Part shown: piece by piece, positions 34,281 to 46,197 of the stretch | Numbering within the stretch: position 1 is the first letter of the stretch | Layout of the letters: the number at the start of each line of letters is the position of its first letter | NCBI GenBank assembly: GCA_002633025.1 | Contig: NMRB01000732.1 | Location: forward strand, 138,449 to 202,448 | Reading direction: 5' to 3' | DNA: 64,000 bases | Source: Notospermus geniculatus | Taxonomy: Eukaryota > Nemertea > Pilidiophora > Heteronemertea > Lineidae | Translations under genes and position numbers: made by a program | The notes under the pieces: generated by a model | What the model was told of the DNA's origin: nothing | Seen by the model: only the letters and a program-made list of their open reading frames with translations | Database searches by the model: none

Positions 34281-35477
34281 AACCAGCCAGAAGAGCACAA
34301 ACAAGGTTGAATTTTGAGAACAGGAAGGAAAATTTGTCAAACTTTGATAACCAATCACGAAAACGTCCAGTGAGGAAATTCCTGATTTGAATGAAGACAT
34401 AGGCCTACCTTAGAGGACAATATTCCACGCTTCATCATGAAAACTCCGCTGTATCACCCAGTATCCTAAGATACAGTGGACTGCTCGCCATGAGGATAGC
34501 ATTCAGAATGACATGTGGCCCTGGTAACTCACGGATCTAGATAATAACTCGTCTTCCTTTCTATCTTTATCTTACAAAAGTTATTTTTATCCACGAAACA
34601 TCTATTTTGGGATTAGCAGATATGCCACTCAAGGGGATCCGCAGTAAATGTTGCCATCTTTAGAACCTGGAGATATTTTTAGATTTCCACGAGCTTTTAG
34701 AAAATAATAACAGAGGAAGGAAGAATTGGCTGGTGAGATCGAAACGTGACCAGAGATTTGGAAGACGTCAATCAAATGTGTCAAACGGTGGCTTGAGAAA
34801 GAAGAATGTTGGTGACGAACGTGTGTCAGCACGTTCAATGCTTGGTTTTATTCCATGTAAGCCTAATGAAATCAAAAGTAGCTTAACATTTTACCATTCT
34901 GGAAGGTTTATGTAGAGAGGTGGCAAGTGTCCATGGAAACAGCTACTGACAATACGAGATACATACGTCTCCTTTGAGAGAAGTCATCCAGCTCAGAAAT
35001 ATCCAAGAAAATAAAGCTTAGAGAAGAGAATTACCGAGACGTCCGCAGGCAATGGAAACCAACGGCTTGGTGAGGATACCCCTCACAAATCAACGCCCAG
35101 GGTCTCAGACTTTTGGAGGTTTTGTTGTAGTGATCCTTCTTTTAGCCAATTGCGTGAATGTTTTGTAAAGACTGGTTGTATAATACAAGGCATAATATGG
35201 GTGTGGTCCATCCACCCAGATTTTGGGAGTGAGTGGCGAGGTGTGGTACGGTGTATGGTGATTGAAGAGTGTGTGATCAAAAACTCTGGGTTTGTTGTCA
35301 AGTTTCAAGTGGTTCTATGATTTGAATTTAGAAGGCTAGAGTAATTTCGAGCGTTCCCTTCCGTTTATGGCCAACCACTTGCCACACGAACCTGTGATAA
35401 TACCATAAAGGAATCAAACATAAAGGTTTAACTGCGAACGATGAAGTAACTGAGGGATACACTTCATGTGTTGCCAC

Positions 35478-36425
35478 CAGATGTCTCTCACTGCCTGAAT
35501 TTTGGCTTTACGTAATAGGCAGGAGCTTCAACATTTTTTTATGGTGGTGTGGTACATGAATCTGTCAACTTGATCCCTTGAATTCCATTTCTGAGGATAA
35601 CAAAGCTATTTTCAGCACAATTAGTGTTTCATGTGCAAATGTACGTCAGCCTATTCAAATGTACACAGATGACCCTGCGCTCTCATCGTTCGTGGGGTTC
35701 TCATTAATTCAGTCCTTTTGTATCATCATCATCATCATCATCAATAGACTCTATCACTCCAATAGAGCGCAGCACCTGACGGTAACTTGCTAGGCCTACA
35801 GCGTCACGACGTCCCGTGCCCCATTCTGAACGCGGTGACGTCACTCGAAAAACCTCCACTTGTTTCAGCGATCATGACGTCGTCTTACGTCAAGATGTCA
35901 TGGAATGAGTACGGGACGTCGTGACGCTGTAGTTACCATCAGGTGCTGCGCTCTTTTGGACTGATATCGTCTATTGTTTCGACTATTGTAGCCCGGTCGG
36001 ACTGTAAGCCGCTGCTTATTTTGATACATTTTTTGCGCATAGTAAGATCATCTAGTCTGAATTCTCAGATGTCTCTCACTGCCTGAATTTTGGCTTTACG
36101 TAATAGGCAGGAGCTTCAACATTTTTTTATGGTGGTGTGGTACATGAATCTGTCAACCTGTTCCCTTGAATTCCATTTCTGAGGATAACAAAGCTATTTT
36201 CAGCACAATTAGTGTTTCATGTGCAAACGTACGTCAGCCTATTCAAATGTACACAGATGACCCTGCGCTCTCATCGTTCGTGGGGTTCTCATTAATTCAG
36301 TCCTTTTGTATCATCATCATCATCATCATCATCAATTGTTTCGACTATTGTAGCCCGGTCGGACTGTAAGCCGCTGCTTATTTTGATACATTTTTTGCGC
36401 ATAGTAAGATCATCTAGTCTGAATT
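35478..36425. repeat. local direct duplication with and without a palindromic element
   Basis: Sequence from CAGATGTCTCTCACTGCCTG to CTAGTCTGAATTC occurs at 35478-36064, where it contains the 235-bp palindrome 35742-35976, and again at 36066-36425 without it. There is no N between them. This is either a true short tandem duplication or a second allele assembled in line. Confidence 0.8.
35742..35976. mobile_element. 235-bp palindromic MITE (CAATAGAC ends)
   Basis: Inverted arms of about 44 bases: CAATAGACTCTATC / GATATCGTCTATTG, then GAGCGCAGCACCTGA / TCAGGTGCTGCGCTC. Inner arms CAGCGTCACGACGTCCCGT pair with ACGGGACGTCGTGACGCTG. The adjacent duplicate reads CAATTG at the equivalent position, so the inserted unit is TAGAC...GTCTA between CAA and TTG with no obvious target duplication. 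Confidence 0.8.
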
Positions 36426-37220
36426 CAACAAAATTTGCACTAAAATGCAGAAGGGTCTTGCCTGTCATATGGAAGAGTCAGAATGCAAGTCTGTTGAGGT
36501 TTAAAGGGATACTGTCCACATTTATAAAATACTAAATTTGTAAGTTGAACCTTTATGTTTGATTCCTTTATGATAATACGAACTGAGAGTCTCACGCAAG
36601 ACCTCAGGATTCAAACCTGGAACCTACTGACTGCAGTCAGCGACACCACTCGTCCCCAGTGACATTTTGAGGGAGATGCATCTTCGTCTCTGATCAAGAC
36701 TACTTTCACATCTTTTAAGCCTTCAAAATTCACACCATTCAGCTATTTCCATGGACGTAGGCCAAATGAATTTTCACTTTGAAATCATGACTATTTCTAC
36801 AGAGATCTTGCACGCATCATAAAATGAACCTGTCAGATCAATTAAAGGACCGTGAGATACCAGAGAACGTCATTCTTTTCTAGCTTTACCCGCCGAGTAA
36901 CATTTGCGACAGGAAATCTGAAAATAACTAAGCCTATCCCTTTAAACAGTAGGCCTACATTCATTATTTTTACAGGATGAAGAAAGATTCATTGATATTC
37001 TGTCACAGACACCAGATCAAAAAGACGGCCTCAGGCAAAACGGGTAATAATAGGTAAAGCTTTTGTTAAAGGATAGGAAAACATTTCGAGTTGAAGATAT
37101 CATATACAACAGTCTTTGATTTGTATTGTCTTCGCTTAACCCATTGTTCCCAAAACGGACTCGATAACTCTCCATAGTCAGTGTGAAAATAGGATGAATG
37201 AGTAGGTGACGACCATACAC

Positions 37221-37426
37221 TGGGTGACTTTCCTGCCGTTAGAGGCCGCCACCAGTTAGCTATCCTAGAACGTCATGAAATTTGACGTCACAGAGAAGAA
37301 GTGCTCGCCACGACGTCATCCATAATGACGTGCACGCCATGACTTACGTCTGTGACGTCAAATTTTGTGACGTTCTAGGACAGCTAACTTGTAACAGGAG
37401 GCCTCTAACGGCAGGAAAGTCTCCCA
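37221..37426. mobile_element. GTTAGAGGCC-family MITE, copy 4
   Basis: Allelic counterpart of 24134-24338, with a slightly better preserved left end (TGGGTGACTTTCCTGCCG). Confidence 0.85.
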
Positions 37427-38603
37427 TTCTGACATAAGTATTGAACCTGTACCAAACTAAAAGAAGGCAATTGTCAGAATTTTGGAATCCACCTTATCTG
37501 CTGGTGCCAGTATCAACTGAGTTGATAGAAAGTCTACGGAGAATAAGCTTGTCACCTGTTCTGCCACAGATGGCAATGCACATCGTAATATTGTGGTCTT
37601 TTGCGCGACAGCTGCTCCAAAGGTATCAAGTTGATCAATAAATTCAATTAAAACATGTTGTCATCCATTGTTCCTGTCCTAACAAACAAGAGTTGGTGAC
37701 AGGTTTCTATGGAACAGATAGAGTGTAATATACCAGCTCTTCGTGTCGATCAGGACAACTGACATGACTGAAATCCACAGAGCGTTCCTTTGTGAACCTG
37801 TGGCCTTGAAAAAGGGCTTGTACCCCCTCTTGTGGTGTCTGCATAAGGACTGTTTCCTTGTGAACATGTGGCAGTTCTTGACTGCAGTGCAATTCAGACG
37901 TCCGCTAGTGTCATTGAGTCCAGTATGATGGTCGCGTGCCGCTAATATCTCTGGGTTCACCCCAAGAAAGATTAGCCATCAGGTGATGGCTAGAGTACAC
38001 CCGGCTCGGAGTTTCCATCAGTTTTTTTATCACTCTCATCTGCGCTGGACAAGGTTCATTGCTTCAGCGCATACCAATTATCAGGAATAGTTAAATTAAT
38101 CTATCAGAACGACCACCACAGACGGGCAATTTTCTGCTAAACTTGTCGGTCCGGTAACTTTATAGGAGCAATTTTCAGGTTTCTGATTGATGCTGGTTCA
38201 CCTATGACGGTGGAAGAGAGGGATATTGTTGATGAGCTTTGGTAGGAGTGGTGTTGGTGGACTTGGGGGTTTGAATAGCCAACTCACAATCAGCAACATC
38301 ACGTGTATTCACCATTTTTGCAAAGAAATCGTTAAAAGCATCACTGGCAGGATAGGCCATTTATGGCCTAGCATGTGTGTACTACCTCATACTTCCTAGT
38401 TCGGAGGGCGGAGCGATGTCACAACCCTTGGTAGTAAGATTGACTAAGCCTCAATCCGTAAAGATGAACAACTGATTGCACGTTCCAGGAGTTCTTGGTA
38501 TTCTGGCTAAAACTCTGATGTGATGAGATGTTGACCAAGTCTGTCACCATGTGATGTAATATCCCATCTTCAGGAATCTCCAACCAGGCAGCAGTCCATT
38601 AAA

Positions 38604-39206
38604 CACTCTAAAAAAATTCTCGTCGTACTGACAAGCTGGAACTCGTTCTCAGAATATGCTTAAATTGACAGGGTCTATCTTGTCAATTGACAAGTTTTTA
38701 ACTTGTCATCCTCGGAAAAGAGACATCTTATCATTGAAACAACTACATCTCGTCATTCAGGCTACACAAAAATTAAAAATTATGCGCCAAGAGGCCGTTA
38801 TGCGGTAATTACAAGTACTACATGTACATATGAAAGAAAAAATATCCTAAATTTCAGGGCCCACGGCGGGATTCGAACCTACGATCTATGAAATATATAA
38901 ACTACTACTAGACATAACCCCTAAACCCTCTTGACTACTGAGGCAACGATGGTGACAGCATGCTTAGAGTTCAAGAAATTGAGCGATAAATGTGAGGGAA
39001 GCGCATGCGCAATTAATGGCCTGCCACCTGCAACTTATCGCCATAACTAGAGACCTTGTCAACTGGATAAACTGAACTCGTCACAGAGATGTGCGACTCG
39101 CCATGACAAGTAAATTGTGTCATGAATGACGTAATTCGTCAGGCTGACTAAAGCATCTCATCAATATTCGCAGACAAGTTGTGGTGACAAGAATTTTTTA
39201 AGAGTG
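38604..39206. mobile_element. 603-bp CACTCT element with tRNA-like interior, one locus copy only
   Basis: Starts CACTCTAAAAAAATTCTCG and ends GAATTTTTTAAGAGTG, imperfect inverted repeats of about 24 bases. The other locus copy reads straight through (ATTAAAATTCTTG near 25575), so it is a clean insertion apparently duplicating AA. On the minus strand a B-box GGTTCGAATCCCG (38868-38880) lies downstream of tRNA-like CCTCAGTAGTCAAGAGG. It is a DNA element that either captured a tRNA-derived SINE or has one inserted. No transposase is seen. Confidence 0.8.
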
Positions 39207-39902
39207 AAATTCTTGTAAAATTTGAAAAGAAATGGATGGGTATAATTCTCGTTTGGTTGAGTGGTCCACTCAACAGGTATCGTTCTCATTGGTAAAGCCA
39301 GCCAATCAGGAAGCCCAGGTAAACACGAACCAATCGAGTTTGATGAGAGCTGATTAATCAATTTGTAGAGGCCAACAGGATCAAATAGCTGATATTCATA
39401 CCTCATCCAGTCGGTTGGATACTCGGATTGTGGAACATGGCCAGTTTTAAAACACAGTTTGGGAGACTTTACTCAGGTCCTGATTCAATGCTTGAAACAT
39501 AGGAATGCATGGTTTCGGCACCCACTCACCTTCGGGGTGGATACCTGACGACATTGAAGACTGTCATTTTTGACAGTGAGCACGTTCTTGATTGAGATGG
39601 AGCGAAAACTCGGTGAAATGGCATTTTAAATCCCACTGCCATTTCGATGACGTTCTTGAGCCATTGAAATATCTGTCCACTTAATATCAAGAGGCTTTTA
39701 TCATCTCACTTATATCTTTAAAGGGCTCGCTCCAGATTTAGGAAATGTCATCATTCTTGGCTCGTGGTAACTGTGTCAGGCCATCAACATTCTTAAGGCA
39801 GGCTGCCAGGAACAGGCTGCACCGTCAACGAACTGAGACATCCTATTCCCCAACTCAAAGGGAAAATAATGTTGGTGATGTGTCAGTCACAGTCTACGTA
39901 CG

Positions 39903-40050
39903 TTTCCACGACGTTACTTCAATAATGTCCGCCATTGATGACGTCGACATCATGACGCAAAGCCGCGACAAAATGCATTGTTGGCGTCGTCCCATGACGC
40001 AAAGTCGGGGCAAAACGCGCAACTCAACAGAACGATGTTACGTCGTGGAG
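39903..40050. mobile_element. TTTCCACGACGT-family MITE, copy 2
   Basis: Both termini present: TTTCCACGACGTTACTTCAA on the left and TTACGTCGTGGA on the right. It is the more complete allele of the element at 26279-26412. Confidence 0.75.
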
Positions 40051-41975
40051 ACATGACGTAATGGACAGTCCCCATGAAAAAGAGAGTCGATCCGTCTGCC
40101 ATGTCTGCCAATATTTCTCCTTCATTAAAGAGCGTGCATGCTTTTGTGCAGTGTAGCCTATTCCTACATGTTTCATACGGTTACTGACAGTTAGCATTTG
40201 CAGAAAAGAATGAATTCAAAAATAAAATGGTATGCCTACCTTTTCGCACAGTATTCCAATAACATCTCCTATCTTTCTTCTACTGACCCGTCATGGTTTT
40301 CACATGGATTATTTATAACCAAATCAATCAATCTAGGCCTATCACATGACACAATAGGATATATAAATATAGAATAGAGCAACTTGATGTCGTTAGCAGT
40401 TGTATTACAATAGTGTCTAATAATCAGATACTTATCAACGAACTAATGTACATTGGTACAACCGTGAGTATCTAATTTAGATTTGTTACTATTTATAGTA
40501 AGTCCGGGATAAATATAGTATATCCAATTAATTATTCTTGTAAATGAATGCAGACTTTGTCGAAAATTGTTAATCACATGAACTATGAATGGTTATGATG
40601 AGGTGTTTTACTCTGCATTGACGCATACAGAGAGATAAGGGTCATTACGGCCAACAACCACCCATGCCAATTTGATTACGATAAGTTCCGAGCAAACATT
40701 TATGTTGGAACAATAGACTGAATAAATACGCGTGGATATCGAGGCATTATGTGAATGGGACACGTCAGGCGATGACCAGTGTAAGAGGAGAGAATGTCAC
40801 CCTGAAAAGTGTCCTGCTGCATCGTTTAATGACAGATTTGTATGTCTGTTGAAACCAGTGACGATAAAATCCATTGACGCCTGGACATCTTCTCTTCGGG
40901 CATTTCTGCCTATCACACCGGTGATCATTACAAGTGGTGAGGAGACATATTCAACATGGATTAAGAGTGATATCAACGTGATCGTACAGCGGTGACGGTT
41001 CCGTCACTTTGATGTTTTTTCCTTGAAAAAAATCCTGGCAATCAGCTTTGTTAGTTCTGCTGGATGAATCTAACCTAATCTGCTTATAACATATAAATAA
41101 CCACCTCCCCACTGGCAAGACTGGGCAAGAGGGAAGTTCAACGGTGGATTTTGACATTTCAAATCTTCATCCTACAAGACTAAGCCAGAAAGTTCACCTG
41201 TCAAAAACTAAATATATTGTTCTATCGCTTTTTATACGTCCGGTTAAGATTTGAGTCAAAGAACAACTGAGTGTTGAAGTTACCGCCGATCAGCAGATTG
41301 GAAATCGCGGCGGGGATCATGTTCTGGTCATTAGGACCAGACATAGTTTCTGACACACGTTGTAGAGATATCATTTCACACGGATGGCCACACGGATGGT
41401 GATGATGATGAACTCTGTGACACTGACAAACCCCTGGAGGCCTGAACCACAGATAAACTTTCCGTTGTTCATGACAACCATGGACGTCATGACATGAAAG
41501 CCGACCGTACGGTACACGAGGACAAGACATGCGATTTTTACCGCCTGTCAACAACGGCAACAATTTTCCCATCCCCCGCACACGAGGCAACAACTGGCGA
41601 TATTCACTAGCAATCGTCAACTTAACTTCGATTTTCATAAGATGTGAAGACGGAAGAAACGCTACATCAACTCATTGTCCATTTACACCAAGATTTTAAT
41701 AGTAAATGGCTTGGCATCATCCGCCAGAGATAAAAGCACTAAAAGGTATCGTGTCTCTCTTAATCAATAACTTTAACTTCCTCATGATTGTAAGAATCAG
41801 GAAATGGTGTCTTATGTTAACCCACTCTGGGGTCTGACGTGGTGAATACTCGCTGCCAAGTGTTAGAGACAACCTGTTTAACAGACAAACAGGTAGAGTT
41901 GTGATGAACGATGGTAAGCTTTGCTCAAATAAAAAAACCACCCGAGTGTGATTTCCAAGTGTGCAGAACACATGA

Positions 41976-42044
41976 GTGATGGCCTTTGGCCGGGAAAATC
42001 CCGAGACCGCAGGTCGAGGGATTTTCCCGGCCAAAGGCCATCAC
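41976..42044. repeat. 27-bp perfect-stem hairpin
   Basis: GTGATGGCCTTTGGCCGGG continues to a 27-base arm that is exactly reverse-complemented after a 15-base spacer, ending CCCGGCCAAAGGCCATCAC. The other locus copy lacks it. A short repeated TGGTAAGCTTTGCTCAA word lies on both sides (near 41912 and 42051), suggesting local duplication or element insertion. Confidence 0.8.
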
Positions 42045-42089
42045 GAGTAAGCTGGTAAGCTTTGCTCAATATAAATACCGACAATAAAG

Positions 42090-42560
42090 CAGAGCAAAAC
42101 AACGCAATGACCAATCTCGTACCCAGAGATTAGTTACGCTCGGCCGAGGTTGATGGTCGCTACACTAATCTCTGGAGACGGCTAAGCCCCAGCGGTGGCT
42201 TGGGGAACCAAAATGCAAGGCAAATGCGTTACACACAGCGCATCCCGCTTCACTCCAAGTTTATACAGTGCGCCAAGTACTGCTGTGGATTTTCCTCAAT
42301 AAATACAACAGATCCCTCGAAAAAAACTTTCTAAGGACATTTTTGTGTGTAACATTTTATACTCAAGTCATTTCAGTGCATTTGTGGTTAAAATTCGGTC
42401 TAAAATTGCACGATACCAAAAATCACACCTAAGGCGTGAAATGGCTAGCCGTCTTCAGAGATTAGTGGAGCGACCTACAACCTCGGCCCGAGCGGAACGA
42501 ATCTCTGGGTACGAGATTGCGCAATGACGTCGCGTCACGACGCCCTTGACGCAGTGCAAC
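42090..42560. mobile_element. GACGTCGCGTCACGACGTC-family element, copy 2, interrupted
   Basis: The word CGCAATGAC|GTCGCGTCACGAC is split by the 408-bp Mutator-like insertion at 42112. The right part diverges from the locus-copy-1 element after about 42560. Confidence 0.6.
42112..42519. mobile_element. 408-bp Mutator-like non-autonomous element with 9-bp target duplication
   Basis: Ends CAATCTCGTACCCAGAGATT and AATCTCTGGGTACGAGATTG are exact complements, and imperfect pairing continues for about 90 bases (AGACGGCTA / TAGCCGTCT). It is flanked by CGCAATGAC on both sides (42103-42111 and 42520-42528); the other locus copy has this word once. Long inverted repeats plus a 9-bp duplication are typical of MULEs. 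No transposase coding is visible. Confidence 0.85.
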
Positions 42561-42713
42561 ATAGACTCACTCAGTCAGTCGCCACGCGCGGCGCTGGAGT
42601 AGCTTCCCGCGGAGCGACTGACACCACTCGACCAAATCTCGTGAAATCTCGCTTTACTGGTCGCAGAACGTTGCGACAGGCCGAATCGACGCGCTATGAA
42701 TGAATGACAATAA

Positions 42714-42714
42714 N
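42714..42714. other. single-base N, contig join
   Basis: Near this base the two locus copies lose similarity for about 200 bases. Confidence 0.75.
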
Positions 42715-43371
42715 TGTACAAAGCTCAGTTGTTGCGTCCATCGGCGTCCAACGTTGAAGCCAGTTCACAAAATTGAATATGCAAATTAAGTGGGTTCCCG
42801 CCGTGCGATTTTGGGGGATTTTGGATATGATGTCCAAGGTGACCTAATAAAACATTTAAAGCAAAAAAACCTTCTGTTGCAATTTGTTCCCGGTTAATTC
42901 CTAGATTTACTGGACTAAATCCTCTCTGGAGCCTCACAAAAGACATTTCATTATCAATAAAACTAAAACTGAGATAAAGGAAGCCAGAGCAGACAAATCC
43001 ACGTGTCGCTGATCGCAACCAGCTACGCTAGGTCGATACTTGCGGCTACTCCTTGATTCGATTCCAGTCTAATGAATTCAATTTCGACTTCAGTAGATTG
43101 TGTTAGCATAAGTCTGATCGGTGTCACGAAGACCCTGGCTCGGAGGCCGTGCCTTATAGCTGACACCCTTTTCGTATGTTTGTCTTTAAGAGTGGACATC
43201 TGTGACGTCATTCACACCGCGCCACGGGATTGGCCAACAAACTATGAACGGAGCAATCCTAACACCACTGTCGAGCACCAAATCATCGGAACCAATCAGA
43301 ATAGGCTACATGTTACTCACTAACGAGTAAAATGATTGGCTGATAGGAAAGGTCAGGGTTAGGGTCAGCCT

Positions 43372-43511
43372 TAAAGGCCCGAACCCACTGACGCGTTTTC
43401 CCGCCGCGGGAAAACGCACCGGCAGAAAATGGGACCGAGAAAATAACAAAGGATTTGTCGGGCAGTGATGAAACCGCGGCGGAAAAACGCGACAGTGGGT
43501 TCAGGCCTTTA
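43372..43511. mobile_element. TAAAGGCCC-family MITE, allelic copy
   Basis: Counterpart of 29424-29583 with about 20 fewer bases in the centre. Confidence 0.75.
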
Positions 43512-43553
43512 TATCATTACACAGAGGATGCACGTCCGATGATTGATACGCAC

Positions 43554-43692
43554 GCGATAGACTGGCGCGTACGCGACGCGTCGTGCAGGCGTTCCGCCAA
43601 TCAGATTTTTCGGTAGGGGTTTCGGTCCGTGTTACCGCCTCCCCGATTGGTTGAACGCTTCCCGACGCGTTGCTTATGCGCCAATCTGTCAC
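43554..43692. mobile_element. GTGATAGACTGGCGC element, allelic copy
   Basis: Counterpart of 29626-29764 with a few substitutions in both arms. Confidence 0.7.
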
Positions 43693-44682
43693 CGCCTTGA
43701 CTCTAAAGTTGAGTATACTTTATATGTAGGCCTAACCAAACCCATTAATCATAAAAAGTGAAGACACGAATAGAATCACCTATATTACGCTAAAAATCTT
43801 CAATCGCAAGGCAAAAACAGGCCAAGTGGACCGCGACGTAGGCCTAATTTGTACGTCCATTCTTTATACATGTTTATGCATTGCTGGAACACTGGTTTGA
43901 TATGTCGACAAATTTCACGACAAATGTTCGATCACAATCAAGCATTTTTGATGAGAAGCAGGTTGGTGTTTGCTGACGACAGCTGTCACAGAGTGAATAG
44001 AGGCGTGCAGGAATGCATGGAAAGAACTCCACAAGTGGCCAACCACAAAATGTAAGATCACAACCATATCCATATTCATTTGGCGATAAAACAACATATA
44101 TCGCATCTGATAAACCTGGGGAGAAAGTTTTGATAATTGATCGATAAGGAAGGTAGACTGGCTTTTAGGATCTGAGAAATAATGAACTCTTGTATCAAGG
44201 AAAAACAGCCACACTCTGAATGGGCTTCGGTGGTTTACTTCAGATGTGCTGGAGGCAAAGTTCAGCAGTCACATCCGAGTATTTCTGGGTATACCGCTAC
44301 ACAAGTACGATATGGTACACTAGGAAATGCTGTTACAATCGAAAAATCCATCCACTGGGTTCCCAACAAAGGGACGTTTCCTGAGATAACAGGTAGGCCT
44401 AGGCTACACTCTAACCCTTTCCCGACCGGCCTAGGGCCATAACAAGAACCGCAGAGGTGACAGCATCCAAAGCATTTCTTCTGTGGAACTTAGGCAACAA
44501 TCACGCGACATTTCATGACTGAATATTCCTTTGGTTTAAGGCTACCTTTTGAAGGTATGGTCGGGAAAAGAGCCCACACTTAACGCTATTCCTTGATGCA
44601 GACCGGAAGTAGCTTCGCCAACAAAATGACATATGGATATCAAAGAGAGTTAAAATATCGTGTAGGCCTACAACCCACAGCA

Positions 44683-44683
44683 N
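44683..44683. other. single-base N replacing ~490 bases
   Basis: Sequence either side is contiguous with 30764 and 31255 in the other locus copy, so about 490 bases are missing or unassembled. Confidence 0.8.
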
Positions 44684-45069
44684 GTCAAAAACACTCCAGC
44701 TTTTTTACCATATTACAGAAATCATTAGAAGGGTAAATCCAGGCCGTGCGTCGATATGAATAGTCGGCTCGGCGGTGTGAGTACACTTGGCTGACTGGTG
44801 CACAACATGGATGACTACACCTACAGGTAAAGTGAGAAAAGAACCTCTATTTTCATCAAATGTTGACTATTGGCAAATGAGATTAAAATACACCTTGGCC
44901 ACAGGGGAGAGAAGGACTATTTCAAATGATTCTTCCACCATGATAATGATTCACCAATAATTCTAAGGCTTCGGTGAGAAACTGGGTTGACAACATTCCA
45001 GCGATTTGTCCAATTTAAGAATATCAGTAGGCCCACATTCCCTCGTTAGAAGTCGCTTCTTTTGGTTGT

Positions 45070-45100
45070 GAGGGGGTGGGGTGGGGGTGGGGGTGGGGTG
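45070..45100 (+). repeat. G-rich tract, G-quadruplex candidate, second copy only
   Basis: Five consecutive runs of four or five G separated by single T. It is part of an insert ending near 45120 that is absent from the homologous position near 31650. Confidence 0.75.
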
Positions 45101-45387
45101 CACCATTAAGATCTCATTTAACATGTCAATCACTCCACCAAAAATCTCTGCATTAAATGTACAAAGTTCATAAGTATTAAGCCAAAGGATTTCAATCCAT
45201 CAACATGCCATTAACAGTTACCAATCTGGAATTTCTAAGACCTCGGGCACTCATTACCAAGTTCAAGCAGTGCCAAACACAGTCTGAGAGCCGACGGCGG
45301 ATTTTGTCACTCTTGGTTACATAATAGGCCTTCAAAGATATGCAGCATTCTGATGAGGTGAACAAAATCGCTGAGGATTTTGCAATA

Positions 45388-45567
45388 GAGGTTCGTCACT
45401 GACGTCACAGAGTCACGTGACTGCAAAGAATCGGCCATGTTGGCCGTCAAATGGCCGGCGACGATGTCAAAACTGTCACGTGTCACGCTGTGGTCATGCT
45501 GCTTGACCTTTTCAATATAGCGGCACCATGTCGTCATGGAGATGTGACGTCACGTGCAGATCACCTC
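45388..45567. mobile_element. GAGGTTC-family MITE, copy 4
   Basis: Allelic counterpart of 31929-32108, TA-flanked, same internal deletion. Confidence 0.85.
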
Positions 45568-46197
45568 TATTTGCAACAACGCGTGGTCCATGTTCGCCAA
45601 TCGTCTCCAACGATTCCACACGTGGGCCAATCTGCCTAATAACATGTTCGGTTCTCTCTTTAATTCTTTACATTAAAACTGGTGCATGTCCCCAAAAGAA
45701 AATATTGACCAACGGCAAAATAGGCCTAAGGCTTGATCTCAAAATCCAGCTCCCACTTCGATTGCTTACTATCTACATTTTCTCAGGTAAACAATTATAC
45801 GTGAAAATATGAATATAAAAACATGTTATTCAAATAACTGCGAGGATCGGCGTTTTGCAAATAGAATGAGACGCGATATCACCTGAAGCTAGTATAAAGC
45901 TTAGAGAGTTTCGCATACTCATATTTGGTGTTAGCGTGTAAGCCTATACTTTAGGCCTAATACGAATGATGACGTCAAGAGCGAATATATAGTATTGGCT
46001 CCCAGGCATTTTTAAACTGGGGTAAAATGGAATCATGGAAATCAGGGCCAGAGGGCAAGTGATGTTTTGTAGCTACAGTCACCAAACCCAACATGTCAAA
46101 CCAAGAGATTAAATACTTGATTCCTAACCATCAAAGAATCTTTCATTATCTGCCCACTCACCGACATCACAACCACAGCATCCACACACACACACAC

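Larger units (their letters stand above)
32742..46197. repeat. second copy of the ~12-13 kb direct duplication
   Basis: Collinear with 20461-32740. Relative to that copy it has extra insertions at 35742-36425, 38604-39206, 41976-42044, 42112-42519 and a G-rich insert near 45072. It lacks the 422-bp palindrome of 27601-28022, and about 490 bases (30765-31254) are replaced by the N at 44683. It ends in a longer CACACA run. Open frames that look shared between copies do not show the substitution pattern of conserved coding sequence. Confidence 0.85.
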
